From Caldicellulosiruptor changbaiensis (GTDB lineage: Bacteria > Bacillota > Thermoanaerobacteria > Caldicellulosiruptorales > Caldicellulosiruptoraceae), in assembly GCF_003999255.1 (NCBI RefSeq), contig NZ_CP034791.1, forward strand, positions 1,218,501 to 1,282,500: a stretch of 64,000 nucleotides of DNA, given 5' to 3'. Shown in pieces: positions 1 through 9,130 of the stretch. The first letter of the stretch is position 1; each line of letters opens with the position of its first letter. The translations under genes and the position numbers were made by a program. The notes beneath the pieces are model-generated. The model saw only the letters and a program-made list of their open reading frames with translations, did no database searches and was not told the origin of the DNA.

Positions 1-1
1 G

Positions 2-964
2 GTTATGGCAAGAACACTTGTTGCAGCAGGGGCAGATAAGCATTCATTTGTCCAGATTGCATATGGTTATGGACTTTTCACAGGTGGTCTTGGAGTACAC
101 TATGGTGCAGAGAGAATTGGTGCATCTGTCATACCAATTTCATCAGGCAATACAAAAAGACAGATTCAGCTAATGGTTGACTTTGGAACAACGCTTTTGG
201 CTTGTACACCATCTTACGCACTTTATCTTGCTGAAACAATGGAGGAAATGGGAATTGACAAGTCTCAATTGAAGCTCAAGTCAGGTGTATTTGGAGCAGA
301 GCCATGGTCTGAAAATATGAGAAAAGAGATAGAGTCAAAGCTCAATATTAAGGCATATGATATCTATGGGCTTTCTGAGATAATTGGCCCAGGTGTTGCT
401 TTTGAGTGCGAATACCAGTGTGGTATGCACATAAATGAAGATCATTTCTTACCTGAAATAATAAATCCTGAAACAGGAGAGGTATTAGGTGAGGGAGAGT
501 ATGGTGAGCTTGTATTTACTACAATAACAAAAGAGGGACTTCCTCTTATAAGATACAGAACAAGGGATATAACAGCTCTTCACTATGACAGGTGCAAATG
601 TGGCAGGACACTTGTTAGAATGGAAAAGGTTATTGGCAGAACTGATGACATGATAATAATAAGAGGTGTGAATGTTTTCCCATCTCAGATAGAAAGTGTT
701 TTGCTTGAGATGGGCGAGGTTGAACCTCATTATCAGTTAATTGTGGACAGGGTCAATAACCTTGATGTTTTAGAAGTTTTGGTAGAGGTTTCTGAAAGAA
801 TGTTCTCAGATGAGGTCAAAAAGCTTGAACAGCTTGAAAAGAAAATAACAAAAGCAATTGAAGATACACTTGGAATCTCTGTTAAGGTAAGGCTTGTTGA
901 GCCAAAGACAATTGAGCGAAGTGAAGGAAAGGCAAAAAGAGTAATTGACAAGAGAAAGATATAA
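2..964 (+). CDS. paaK: phenylacetate-CoA ligase family enzyme (5' end outside window)
   Basis: ANL-superfamily adenylate-forming enzyme that activates an aryl acid to its CoA thioester via an acyl-AMP. The frame is open to the window edge, so the first visible Met (nt 5) is internal: about 320 residues are present of the roughly 430 usual for PaaK. Counting from that Met, visible signatures are YGLSE (121-125), YRTRD (184-188), and [11 protein letters not shown] followed by NVFPSQIE (211-230), the hinge and start of the C-terminal AMP-binding subdomain. An ACT-domain gene follows 61 nt downstream; in related Clostridia this pair often sits behind indolepyruvate:ferredoxin oxidoreductase genes, which would suggest aryl acids from aromatic amino acid breakdown as substrates. 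That is inference, since the upstream genes are not in view. Confidence 0.9.
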   Translation, partial: VMARTLVAAGADKHSFVQIAYGYGLFTGGLGVHYGAERIGASVIPISSGNTKRQIQLMVDFGTTLLACTPSYALYLAETMEEMGIDKSQLKLKSGVFGAEPWSENMRKEIESKLNIKAYDIYGLSEIIGPGVAFECEYQCGMHINEDHFLPEIINPETGEVLGEGEYGELVFTTITKEGLPLIRYRTRDITALHYDRCKCGRTLVRMEKVIGRTDDMIIIRGVNVFPSQIESVLLEMGEVEPHYQLIVDRVNNLDVLEVLVEVSERMFSDEVKKLEQLEKKITKAIEDTLGISVKVRLVEPKTIERSEGKAKRVIDKRKI

Positions 965-1025
965 ATAAATGGGTATTAATATAATTAGTAGGTGAGTTTG
1001 AAAATATTCAGGAGGGTTTTTAAGA

Positions 1026-1457
1026 ATGTATGTAAAGCAGATTTCTGTGTTTTTAGAAAACAAGTCAGGAAGACTTGCTGAGGTGACAAGTATTTTAGGG
1101 AAGAACAACATTGACATCTCAGCTCTCTCAATTGCTGATACAACAGACTTTGGTATTTTGAGACTAATTGTTAACAAGCCTGATTTAGCTTTGCAGGTTC
1201 TAAAAGAAAATGGATTTACAGTTTCTGCAACAGACGTGATTGCAATAGCTGTTGAAGACAAACCAGGCGGTCTTGCAAAAGTGCTTGATATTCTATATAA
1301 AAACGACATAGGAATTGAATACATGTATGCTTTTGTAGGAAAGATAACTGATGAAGCTCTTGTAATCTTGAAAGTTGAAAATGGCGATTATGCAGTAAAT
1401 GTCTTAAAAGAAAACAATGTTAGGATACTGTCAGCAAATGAGGTTTATTCTCTGTAA
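1026..1457 (+). CDS. tandem ACT-domain protein
   Basis: A 143-residue protein made of two ACT domains (about 1-68 and 70-143), each a small ligand-binding fold usually sensing amino acids. The first opens with [20 protein letters not shown], the second with [16 protein letters not shown]; the Gly-Arg/Gly-Gly-Leu-Ala turn is the typical ligand site. There is no fused catalytic domain. ATG start preceded by CAGGAGGG at about 1010. It follows the PaaK-type ligase and is probably co-transcribed, so a role in sensing aromatic or branched amino acids for that pathway is plausible but inferred. A strong hairpin terminator closes the unit. Confidence 0.85.
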   Translation: MYVKQISVFLENKSGRLAEVTSILGKNNIDISALSIADTTDFGILRLIVNKPDLALQVLKENGFTVSATDVIAIAVEDKPGGLAKVLDILYKNDIGIEYMYAFVGKITDEALVILKVENGDYAVNVLKENNVRILSANEVYSL

Positions 1458-1481
1458 GGAATTAATCTGAATAAGGTGAAA

Positions 1482-1513
1482 GGCAGAAGGGAATTTCCCT
1501 CTGCCGTTTTTTT
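1482..1513 (+). terminator. rho-independent terminator after ACT gene
   Basis: Inverted repeat GGCAGAAGGGAA / TTTCCCTCTGCC followed by a run of seven T. It lies between the ACT gene and the convergent spore-protein gene and may serve both. Confidence 0.85.
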
Positions 1514-1514
1514 G

Positions 1515-1712
1515 TTACTGCTGGTTCTTTGCCCTGTTTTGATAGTCCTGAATCATCTTTTTGACCATATATCCACCAACAGTTCCTGCTTGCTTTGTGG
1601 TAATGTTTGGATTGTAGTTGTCAAGAGTTACGCCAACCTCTTGGGCTGTTTCTTGTTTTAATTTATCCAGCTGAGGAGCAGCTTCTGGAACAAGCCTTTT
1701 TCTCCTTGGCAT
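1515..1712 (-). CDS. alpha/beta-type small acid-soluble spore protein
   Basis: A 65-residue basic protein of the alpha/beta SASP family, which coats DNA in dormant spores and is degraded on germination. The N-terminal half carries KLKQETAQEVGV (about 17-28), which fits the germination-protease cleavage region (ET-A-x-E-x-GV) of this family; the second conserved block is GTVGGYMVKKMI (about 43-54). The start is an ATG with AAGGAGGAAAAATTC upstream on the minus strand. It is a single-gene unit, convergent with the ACT gene and divergent from miaB. Cultured Caldicellulosiruptor are generally described as non-sporulating, so its presence is notable. Confidence 0.85.
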   Translation of the reverse strand: MPRRKRLVPEAAPQLDKLKQETAQEVGVTLDNYNPNITTKQAGTVGGYMVKKMIQDYQNRAKNQQ

Positions 1713-1836
1713 GAATTTTTCCTCCTTTTTTCTCGGTGATTATTTGAGATTTCAATATTAATTTTGTTCTGATTTTGCTCCAAATATTAAGAAAAAAATG
1801 GGACCATATGATATTATAATTCCATGTACAAAATGT

Positions 1837-1842
1837 TATAAT
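1837..1842 (+). promoter_or_regulatory. probable -10 element for the miaB operon
   Basis: A perfect TATAAT lies 40 nt upstream of the TTG start of miaB, in the AT-rich region divergent from the spore-protein gene. I see no good -35 at 17 bp, so only the -10 is called. Confidence 0.4.
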
Positions 1843-1881
1843 AAAGCTTGTTAAATGAAAAAACTTTGAGGGGGATAAAAC

Positions 1882-3297
1882 TTGGAAAATAGAGGAATTT
1901 ATTATATAGATTTTGGTACTCAAGCACACTTCATTGAAGAGATTGAAAAGATGAACTCAGAGTATTATTTTAAAAATGGGAAAAACAGAACATATCACAT
2001 TATAACTTATGGATGTCAAATGAATGTCCATGATTCTGAAAAATTAGCAGGAATGCTAAATGCAATGGGATATGTAGAGACTCAAAATGTCGAAGAAGCA
2101 GATCTTATCATTTTTAACACATGTGCTGTGAGAGAACATGCTGAGTCGAGAGTGTATGGTAATATTGGTCCTCTAAAGAGATTAAAGGACAAAAAACCAG
2201 ACTTGATAATAGGTGTATGTGGATGTATGCCTCAGCAACTTGAAGTTGCACAAAAGCTTGCTAAAATATTCCCCTTTTTAGATATAATCTTTGGTACAAA
2301 GAGCCTTCACAGGTTTCCTCAGCTTCTGTATAAGGCAATTACTACAAAAAAGACCGTAATTGATGTTGCAGAGGATGAAGATGTAGTTGTTGAAGGCATT
2401 CCAACTGCAAGAAGAGAAGGTGTCAGTGCCTTTGTCAATATAATCTATGGCTGTAACAATTTTTGTTCATATTGTATTGTGCCCTACGTAAGAGGGAGAG
2501 AAAGGAGTAGAAGACCTGAAGAGATTCTATTTGAAATTGAGCAGCTTGCAGCAAATGGAGTAAAAGAGGTCACACTACTGGGGCAGAACGTGAACTCTTA
2601 CGGTAAAGACTTGCCCGATGGAATTCCGTTTTATAAACTCCTTGAAAAGGTAAATAATATAAAAGGTATCGAGAGAATAAGGTTTGTGACCTCGCATCCA
2701 AAAGATTTGTCAGATGAGCTAATTTTTGCAATGAGGGACTTGGAGAAGGTGTGTGAGCATATACATCTACCAGTACAGTCGGGTTCAACAAGGATTTTAA
2801 GAGAGATGAACAGGCACTACACAAAAGAGGATTACCTGCGACTTGTTGAAAAGCTAAAAAACAACATTCCTGACATAGCAATTACAACAGACATTATAGT
2901 AGGATTTCCAGGCGAGACAGAAGAAGATTTTGAAGATACTTTGGATGTAGTCAGAAAAGTTGAGTTTGACTCAGCGTTTACTTTTATGTACTCCAAGAGA
3001 AAAGGAACAAAAGCAGCGCAAATGCCAAATCAGGTGCCTGATGAGGTAAAACATGAAAGATTTCAAAGACTTGTAAAATTAGTTGAGGAAATAGCTTTGA
3101 AAAAGAATCAGCAAATGCTTGGGAAAGTATATGAAATTCTCATAGACGGGTACTCGAAGAGGAATAATCTTCTTGAAGGAAGAACAAGAACTAACAAAGT
3201 AGTAAATGTGAAGTGTTCTTCTGAGTTTATGTACAAGTTTGTAAATGTAAAAATTTTGGAAGCCTCAAGGCATTGGCTTTATGGTGAGGTGATATGA
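1882..3297 (+). CDS. miaB: tRNA-2-methylthio-N6-dimethylallyladenosine synthase
   Basis: Radical-SAM methylthiotransferase that adds a methylthio group to i6A37 of tRNAs reading UNN codons. The 471-residue protein shows the UPF0004 domain with cluster cysteines C45 (YGCQMN), C81 (NTCAVREHAESR) and the later VCGCMPQQ, then the radical-SAM CxxxCxxC at C191/C195/C198 (GCNNFCSYCIVPYVRGRERS), and a C-terminal TRAM-like region. The start is TTG with GAGGGGG seven bases upstream; the first about 35 residues are a variable extension. The next gene, mutS, starts 3 nt after the stop, so it heads a miaB-mutS-mutL-miaA unit that also contains miaA, the enzyme making its i6A substrate. Confidence 0.96.
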   Translation: MENRGIYYIDFGTQAHFIEEIEKMNSEYYFKNGKNRTYHIITYGCQMNVHDSEKLAGMLNAMGYVETQNVEEADLIIFNTCAVREHAESRVYGNIGPLKRLKDKKPDLIIGVCGCMPQQLEVAQKLAKIFPFLDIIFGTKSLHRFPQLLYKAITTKKTVIDVAEDEDVVVEGIPTARREGVSAFVNIIYGCNNFCSYCIVPYVRGRERSRRPEEILFEIEQLAANGVKEVTLLGQNVNSYGKDLPDGIPFYKLLEKVNNIKGIERIRFVTSHPKDLSDELIFAMRDLEKVCEHIHLPVQSGSTRILREMNRHYTKEDYLRLVEKLKNNIPDIAITTDIIVGFPGETEEDFEDTLDVVRKVEFDSAFTFMYSKRKGTKAAQMPNQVPDEVKHERFQRLVKLVEEIALKKNQQMLGKVYEILIDGYSKRNNLLEGRTRTNKVVNVKCSSEFMYKFVNVKILEASRHWLYGEVI

Positions 3298-3300
3298 ACT

Positions 3301-5892
3301 ATGCAAGAGCTTACCCCAATGATGCAGCAGTACATGGAGATAAAACAAAGGGTAAAAGACTGTATTCTGTTTTTCAGGCTTGGGGACTTTTATGAGATGT
3401 TCTTTGACGATGCAATAATTGCTTCAAAAGAGCTTGAGATAGCCCTAACAGCAAGAGATTGTGGAAACAATGAAAAAGCACCTATGTGCGGGGTTCCTTA
3501 TCATTCCGCACATAGCTATATTGCAAAGCTTATTGAAAAAGGATACAAAGTAGCTATCTGTGAGCAGGTGGAAGATCCAAAGCTTGCAAAAGGTGTTGTG
3601 AAAAGAGAGATTACCAGGATTATCACACCAGGTACATTTATTGATGAAAGCTTTAGCAAGGCAAATAACTTTATCTGCTGTGTTGCAAGGGCTGAAACTA
3701 ATTTTGCTCTGACATTTGTTGATATATCAACAGGTGAAATGTATGCTTGTTTAATTGAAGATGATATCCAAAAGATGATAAATGAGATTAGTAAATATGC
3801 TCCAAGTGAAATTTTAGTTTCTCATTTGGATAATGACCTCTATGAACTTATTAGAGAAAACTACAACTCATTTGTTCAGAAAATAGAGTTTATTGACATT
3901 GATAGATGCTATGATTTAATAGATAAACAGATGCAAATCACCAATCTAAATGACAAAGTGGCACTGTCTGTTGGAAATTTACTTAATTATTTAGTGGATA
4001 CCCAAAAGATTTCATTTAACTATATAAAAAAGTTTGAGTTTTACAGAGTACAGAATTATCTTCAAATTGACCTCAGCACAAAAAGGAATTTGGAGTTGAC
4101 AGAGAGTATAATTGCTCGCTCAAAGAAAAATAGTCTTTTTGGAATCTTGGACCAGGCAAAAACGTCAATGGGCTCAAGACTAATTAAAAAATGGCTTGAA
4201 AGACCTTTAATTGATGTTGTTGAGATAAACAGAAGACTTGATGCAGTTGAAGAACTTTACAACAATTTTCCACTTTTAATGCAGATTGAAGGACTATTAG
4301 AAGGAATATATGACATTGAAAGACTATCTTCAAAGTTTGCTTACAAGAGCGTAAACGCAAAGGATTTGCTAAGTTTAAAAAAATCAATTGAGGTTTTACC
4401 GCAGCTAAAAGAACTCTTGAGAGAGTTTAAATCACCTTTGCTGAAAGAGCTTTATGATGGACTTGACACGTTAGAAGATGTATATAGTCTAATTGATTCT
4501 TCAATAAACGAAGATGCACCTGTAGGCCTGAAAGAAGGTGGGATTATAAAAGATGGATTTAATGACCATGTAGACAGGCTGAGAAATATTTCAAAGAACA
4601 GTAAAGAACTTCTTATTCAATATGAAGAAAAAGAAAGAAATTTGACAGGCATCAAAAATTTAAAAATAGGCTACAACAAGGTTTTTGGATATTACATTGA
4701 AGTAACTAAATCTAACTATTCACTTGTTCCCGAGCGCTATATAAGAAAACAGACTCTTGCAAACGCAGAAAGATATGTCACAGAAGAGCTGAAGAAGTTA
4801 GAAGATGAGATTGTAAATGCAGAACAAAAACTTGTTGAGCTTGAATATGAGCTTTTCTGTGAGATAAGAGACAAAGTAGAAAGCCAGATAGATAGAATTC
4901 AAAAAACAGCAAGTTGTATAGCTATAATTGACGCTCTTTGCTCATTTGCTCACATTGCTATTGACAACAGATATACAAAACCCACCGTTTATTTGGGCGA
5001 TAGAATCTATATAAAAAATGGTCGACATCCTGTTGTTGAAAAAATGATAGGCCATAGCAACTTTGTTCCAAATGACACAGAACTTGACAATGACCAAAAC
5101 AGAGTCTTGATAATTACAGGTCCTAACATGGCAGGGAAATCTACATACATGCGTCAGGTAGCACTAATTGTCATAATGGCGCAGATGGGCTGCTTTGTTC
5201 CAGCAGAAGAAGCGCAGATTGGTATAGTGGATAAGATTTTTTCACGAATTGGAGCATCAGATGACATCTCCTCTGGCCAGAGCACTTTTATGGTTGAGAT
5301 GAGTGAGGTTGCAAATATTTTGAAAAATGCAACGCCGAAAAGCCTTATAATATTTGATGAGGTGGGAAGAGGCACAAGCACATACGATGGGCTTTCAATT
5401 GCCTGGGCTGTTTTAGAATATGTTGCTGACAAATCTAAAATAGGTGCAAAGACTCTTTTTGCAACTCACTATCATGAACTTACAGAGCTTGAAGAGAGGA
5501 TTTCAGGTGTGAAAAATTATAGAGTTGATGTAAAAGAAGAAGGGAAAAACATTATCTTTTTGAGAAAGATTGTAAGGGGTGGCTGTGATTCGAGTTATGG
5601 CATTCATGTTGCAAGGCTTGCTGGTATTCCTGAAGAGGTTTTGCAAAGAGCAGAGCAAATCTTAAAAAAGCTTGAAGAGGCTGATATAAATCGGAAAGAG
5701 GCAAAGAGATTAAGAAAAGAGATAAAAAGAGAATTTACTGAGCAGATAGAGTTTTTTTCATACAAAAAAGATGAGATAATAGAGAAGATTGAAAACCTTG
5801 ACATTTTAAATATAACTCCAATTCAGGCACTAAACATTTTAAGCGAGTTGAAACATGAGATAATTAAAGCAAAAGAGAGGCAACTGTTATGA
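3301..5892 (+). CDS. mutS: DNA mismatch repair protein MutS
   Basis: Mismatch-recognition ATPase, 863 residues, normal for MutS1. The N-terminal mismatch-binding domain contains the FYEMF wedge motif (FRLGDFYEMFFDDA, about 24-37). The ABC-type ATPase has Walker A GPNMAGKS (about 607-614), the signature region DDISSGQSTFMVEMSEV, and Walker B FDEVGRGTSTYDG (about 685-697), followed by ATHYHEL. A helix-turn-helix dimerisation tail and an acidic/lysine-rich C-terminus complete it. The stop overlaps the mutL start by 4 nt (ATGA), implying translational coupling. Confidence 0.97.
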   Translation: MQELTPMMQQYMEIKQRVKDCILFFRLGDFYEMFFDDAIIASKELEIALTARDCGNNEKAPMCGVPYHSAHSYIAKLIEKGYKVAICEQVEDPKLAKGVVKREITRIITPGTFIDESFSKANNFICCVARAETNFALTFVDISTGEMYACLIEDDIQKMINEISKYAPSEILVSHLDNDLYELIRENYNSFVQKIEFIDIDRCYDLIDKQMQITNLNDKVALSVGNLLNYLVDTQKISFNYIKKFEFYRVQNYLQIDLSTKRNLELTESIIARSKKNSLFGILDQAKTSMGSRLIKKWLERPLIDVVEINRRLDAVEELYNNFPLLMQIEGLLEGIYDIERLSSKFAYKSVNAKDLLSLKKSIEVLPQLKELLREFKSPLLKELYDGLDTLEDVYSLIDSSINEDAPVGLKEGGIIKDGFNDHVDRLRNISKNSKELLIQYEEKERNLTGIKNLKIGYNKVFGYYIEVTKSNYSLVPERYIRKQTLANAERYVTEELKKLEDEIVNAEQKLVELEYELFCEIRDKVESQIDRIQKTASCIAIIDALCSFAHIAIDNRYTKPTVYLGDRIYIKNGRHPVVEKMIGHSNFVPNDTELDNDQNRVLIITGPNMAGKSTYMRQVALIVIMAQMGCFVPAEEAQIGIVDKIFSRIGASDDISSGQSTFMVEMSEVANILKNATPKSLIIFDEVGRGTSTYDGLSIAWAVLEYVADKSKIGAKTLFATHYHELTELEERISGVKNYRVDVKEEGKNIIFLRKIVRGGCDSSYGIHVARLAGIPEEVLQRAEQILKKLEEADINRKEAKRLRKEIKREFTEQIEFFSYKKDEIIEKIENLDILNITPIQALNILSELKHEIIKAKERQLL

Positions 5893-7688
5893 GAGAGTTA
5901 AATAGGTTATCTGAGGAGATTACTCACATTTTAGCAGCTGGTGAGGTTGTCGAAAGGCCTGCATCGTGCTTAAAAGAGGTAATTGAAAATTCCATTGATG
6001 CAGGAGCAAGTTTGATTGATATTAAATTAGAAAAAGGTGGTATAAAAAAAATTGAGGTTTATGACAATGGCAAAGGTATTCACTCTGATGACATTGAATA
6101 CGTTTTTGAGAGGCACACAACAAGTAAGATAAAATCGGTTGACGACATTTTTAAAATTACAACAATGGGTTTTAGAGGAGAGGCACTTTGTGCAATTTCA
6201 AGCGTCTCGAAGGTCACTCTTATCTCAAGGCACTATGAACAGGAACAAGGGTGTAAGGTAGAGGTTGAAGGTGGAAAAGTTCTTTCGAAAACCATATATC
6301 CTTTTGAAAAAGGGACAAAAATTACAATTGAAGACCTTTTTTATAATACACCAGCGAGGCTAAAATTTTTAAAATCACCTTCTACTGAGCAAAAATACTG
6401 TATTGAAGTTGTTGAAAAGATTTCAATCTGCTATCCAGAGATTTCTTTTAGGATGCAGGTAGACAATAAAAGGCAACTTTTTACACCAGGGGATAGTAAA
6501 GTAGAGTCTGCTATTGCCTCAGTTTTTGGGTCAGAGATTTTAAAAAACCTCATTGACTTTTCACACCAAGAAAAAGGTTTAAAAGTATGGGGCTTTTTTG
6601 TAAACCCAGTTTTGAGTAAGTCAACAAGAAGCGGTTATCACTTTTATGTCAATAGAAGATTTATAAGAAGCAAGCTTCTTTCCACTTGTATTGATGAGGC
6701 TTTTAAAAATTCAATTTTGACAGGTAGATTTCCCATTGTATTTTTGTTTATAGAAATAAATCCTGTTGACATTGATGTAAATGTTCACCCTGCAAAACTT
6801 GAGATAAAGTTCAGAGATGAAAGATATGTTTATAACACTGTATATAAGACAGTTTCAAGTGCACTTCAGTCAGAAAAAATGATTCCAAAACCTACTTTAG
6901 ATAGTCTTTATTTGCCCCAAACTTTACAAGATGTTAAAATGGTAAAAAAACTTTGGTCTTATACACAAGAACAACAAAGCGAAGAAAAAGCGTTTCAAGA
7001 AAATTTGAATGAATTTTTGAAAATTGAGGAACAACTTGATTTTTCGAAAGTAGAGGTAGAAAAAGAGAGCAAAGATGTCATAACTGTATTTTCAGAAGAG
7101 TTTAATGTTGAGACTTATAAGATAGTGGGATATGCTTTTGATACCTATATCATTGTACAAAAAGAGGATAGCCTTTATCTTATAGACCAGCATGCTGTTC
7201 ATGAAAGAAGATTGTTTGAAGTTTTGAAAGAAGAAATTCTTCAGAATAAAATCCAAAGACAGATACTGCTCTCTCCAATTATAGTTGAGCTTCCAATTTC
7301 TCAAAAAGAGTTTGTCTTAGAAAATGTCCACTTTTTCGAAAAACTTGGTTTTGAAATAGGTGATTTTGGGAAAAATGAAATAGTGGTAAGAACATATCCA
7401 CTTTTATTTAAAAGTGCAGTTGATAAGTTTTTCATAGGTGATATAATTGAGATGATTTACAATGAATCAGTAGCAGAGGGTATAACCCACTTTTCAGAGG
7501 AATTGCTCAAAAAGATAGCATGCAGAGCAGCAGTTAAAGGCAATATGAATATTTCAGATTTAGAAAAAGAAGAAATAGTAAAGCTTGTTCTTGTTGAGAA
7601 GAAGATATTCAACTGTCCTCATGGAAGGCCTGTTGTTGTTGAAATTCAAAAAAGGGATATTGAAAAGATGTTCAAAAGGATTGTTTGA
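5889..7688 (+). CDS. mutL: DNA mismatch repair endonuclease MutL
   Basis: GHKL ATPase that couples MutS recognition to strand incision; 599 residues. The N-terminal ATPase has ENSIDAGA (the catalytic E-N motif), DNGKGI and GFRGEAL. The C-terminal domain has the metal-binding endonuclease motif DQHAVHERRLFE (from about residue 433) and the CPHGRP motif near the end, so this is the nicking type of MutL found in organisms lacking MutH. Translationally coupled to mutS; miaA follows at once. Confidence 0.97.
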   Translation: MRELNRLSEEITHILAAGEVVERPASCLKEVIENSIDAGASLIDIKLEKGGIKKIEVYDNGKGIHSDDIEYVFERHTTSKIKSVDDIFKITTMGFRGEALCAISSVSKVTLISRHYEQEQGCKVEVEGGKVLSKTIYPFEKGTKITIEDLFYNTPARLKFLKSPSTEQKYCIEVVEKISICYPEISFRMQVDNKRQLFTPGDSKVESAIASVFGSEILKNLIDFSHQEKGLKVWGFFVNPVLSKSTRSGYHFYVNRRFIRSKLLSTCIDEAFKNSILTGRFPIVFLFIEINPVDIDVNVHPAKLEIKFRDERYVYNTVYKTVSSALQSEKMIPKPTLDSLYLPQTLQDVKMVKKLWSYTQEQQSEEKAFQENLNEFLKIEEQLDFSKVEVEKESKDVITVFSEEFNVETYKIVGYAFDTYIIVQKEDSLYLIDQHAVHERRLFEVLKEEILQNKIQRQILLSPIIVELPISQKEFVLENVHFFEKLGFEIGDFGKNEIVVRTYPLLFKSAVDKFFIGDIIEMIYNESVAEGITHFSEELLKKIACRAAVKGNMNISDLEKEEIVKLVLVEKKIFNCPHGRPVVVEIQKRDIEKMFKRIV

Positions 7689-7726
7689 TAAAAATAAGAT
7701 TTTGGGAAAAAGGTGAAATAAAGAAG

Positions 7727-8665
7727 ATGCAAAAAATTCCTTTGATTGTAATTGCAGGTCTTACTGCAACTGGAAAGACGGATGTTGCAATTGAGCTTGC
7801 TCAGCTGATAGATGGCGAAATTGTCTCTGCAGATTCTATGTGTGTCTATAAGTATATGGACATTGGCACTGCTAAACCAACCAAAGAGCAAAGACAAATA
7901 GTAAAACACTATGTGATTGACGTTGTCTACCCTGATGAAGATTACAATGTAGCGTTATTCCAAAAAGATGCAACAAAAGCAATAGATGAGATTTATCAAA
8001 AAGGCAAAATTCCGCTTCTTGTTGGTGGTACAGGATTTTATATAAAATCGATTGTGGATGAGATTGAGTTTCCTGAGATGGGGGACTCAAAACAGGTACG
8101 TCAAAACCTTTATAAAGAGCTTGATGAAAAGGGGAATATGTATCTTTATGAAATGCTTAAAAATATTGACAGCAAGGCTGCACAGTCTGTTCATCCGAAT
8201 AATGTAAAAAGGGTTATAAGGTATTTGGAAATTTACTTTCTCACTGGCAAAAAGCCGACAGATTTTTTGGACAAGGTGAGGAAAAAAGGTTCTAAAAAGT
8301 ATAATATACTACCTTTGTGTTTTGTGATGGAAAGGTCTCTTCTTAAAGAGAGAATTGATACAAGGGTTGAGAAAATGTTTAAAATGGGCCTTGTAAATGA
8401 GGTGAAGATGCTGCTTGAAATGGGGTATTCAAAGGACTTAAAGTCTATGCAAGGACTTGGATACAAGCAGGTAATACCATACATTGAAGGTAAGATTACT
8501 TTAGATGAGGCAAAAGAGGAGCTTAAACTGCGAACTAAACAGTTTGCAAAGAGGCAGAGTATTTGGTTTAAGTATCAAGGGGATTTTATATTCTTGGATG
8601 TAGGTAACCTTGAATTTAAAGAAGTTGTGAAAAAATGTTTTGAACTTTGCAAAAGTGTGGTATAA
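7727..8665 (+). CDS. miaA: tRNA dimethylallyltransferase
   Basis: Transfers a dimethylallyl group from DMAPP to the N6 of A37 in tRNA; its product is the substrate of MiaB, the first gene of this unit. The P-loop is GLTATGKT near the N-terminus, followed by DSMCVYKYMDIGTAKPT, LVGGTGFYIKS, and a C-terminal QFAKRQSIWFK, all typical of the family. An in-frame TTG at 7685 overlapping the mutL stop would add 14 residues (giving 326), but ATG 7727 (312 residues) has AAGGTGA upstream and begins with the usual MQKIPLIVIAG. I prefer 7727. Confidence 0.95.
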   Translation: MQKIPLIVIAGLTATGKTDVAIELAQLIDGEIVSADSMCVYKYMDIGTAKPTKEQRQIVKHYVIDVVYPDEDYNVALFQKDATKAIDEIYQKGKIPLLVGGTGFYIKSIVDEIEFPEMGDSKQVRQNLYKELDEKGNMYLYEMLKNIDSKAAQSVHPNNVKRVIRYLEIYFLTGKKPTDFLDKVRKKGSKKYNILPLCFVMERSLLKERIDTRVEKMFKMGLVNEVKMLLEMGYSKDLKSMQGLGYKQVIPYIEGKITLDEAKEELKLRTKQFAKRQSIWFKYQGDFIFLDVGNLEFKEVVKKCFELCKSVV

Positions 8666-8666
8666 T
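8640..8666 (+). promoter_or_regulatory. hfq promoter with extended -10
   Basis: TGGTATAAT (8658-8666) is a TGn-extended -10; a weak TTGAAC lies 15 bp upstream. It overlaps the last codons of miaA, so hfq probably has its own promoter besides read-through. Confidence 0.55.
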
Positions 8667-8729
8667 TTAAGAAAAACATATAAAAATTATAATATAAAAA
8701 ACTTTTAAGTTTGGGGAGGAATACATAAG

Positions 8730-9029
8730 GTGGCAAAAGGAAATTTGAACTTGCAGGATTTATTTTTGAACCAGCTTCGAAAAGAAAAAGTCAACGTTAC
8801 GATCTTTTTACTGAGTGGATTCCAACTGAAAGGAGTTATCAAAGGTTTTGATAACTTTACATTGGTGGTAGAGACAGAGAATAATAAACAGCAGCTTATT
8901 TACAAACATGCAATTTCATCTATTCTGCCATCAAAGCCAATAAACTACATGGCTCAAGCTCAAAACTCACAAGCGCAAAACACAGCTTCTCAGCAAAGTA
9001 ACACTAACCAAAATCAAGAGTCAAAATAA
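8730..9029 (+). CDS. hfq: RNA chaperone Hfq
   Basis: Hexameric Sm-like protein that binds sRNAs and AU-rich mRNA. Sm1 is visible in [20 protein letters not shown] with FTLVVE, and Sm2 in IYKHAISSI. After residue about 72 the protein ends in a disordered Gln/Asn/Ser-rich tail ([20 protein letters not shown]), longer than in Bacillus Hfq (about 73 residues). GTG start with GGGGAGG 11 nt upstream. The miaA-hfq order is widely conserved. A strong terminator follows. Confidence 0.96.
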   Translation: MAKGNLNLQDLFLNQLRKEKVNVTIFLLSGFQLKGVIKGFDNFTLVVETENNKQQLIYKHAISSILPSKPINYMAQAQNSQAQNTASQQSNTNQNQESK

Positions 9030-9050
9030 AAAAGCGTAAAAAATCTCTTT

Positions 9051-9098
9051 AAAGAAAGCTCATGAGACTTTAAAATCATGAGCTTTCTTTAATTTTTT
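9051..9098 (+). terminator. rho-independent terminator after hfq
   Basis: Perfect 15-bp stem AAAGAAAGCTCATGA / TCATGAGCTTTCTTT with a 10-nt loop, then AATTTTTT. Confidence 0.9.
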
Positions 9099-9130
9099 AA
9101 AGCAAGTAAGTAAGAAGGGCGGGGCAAAAA

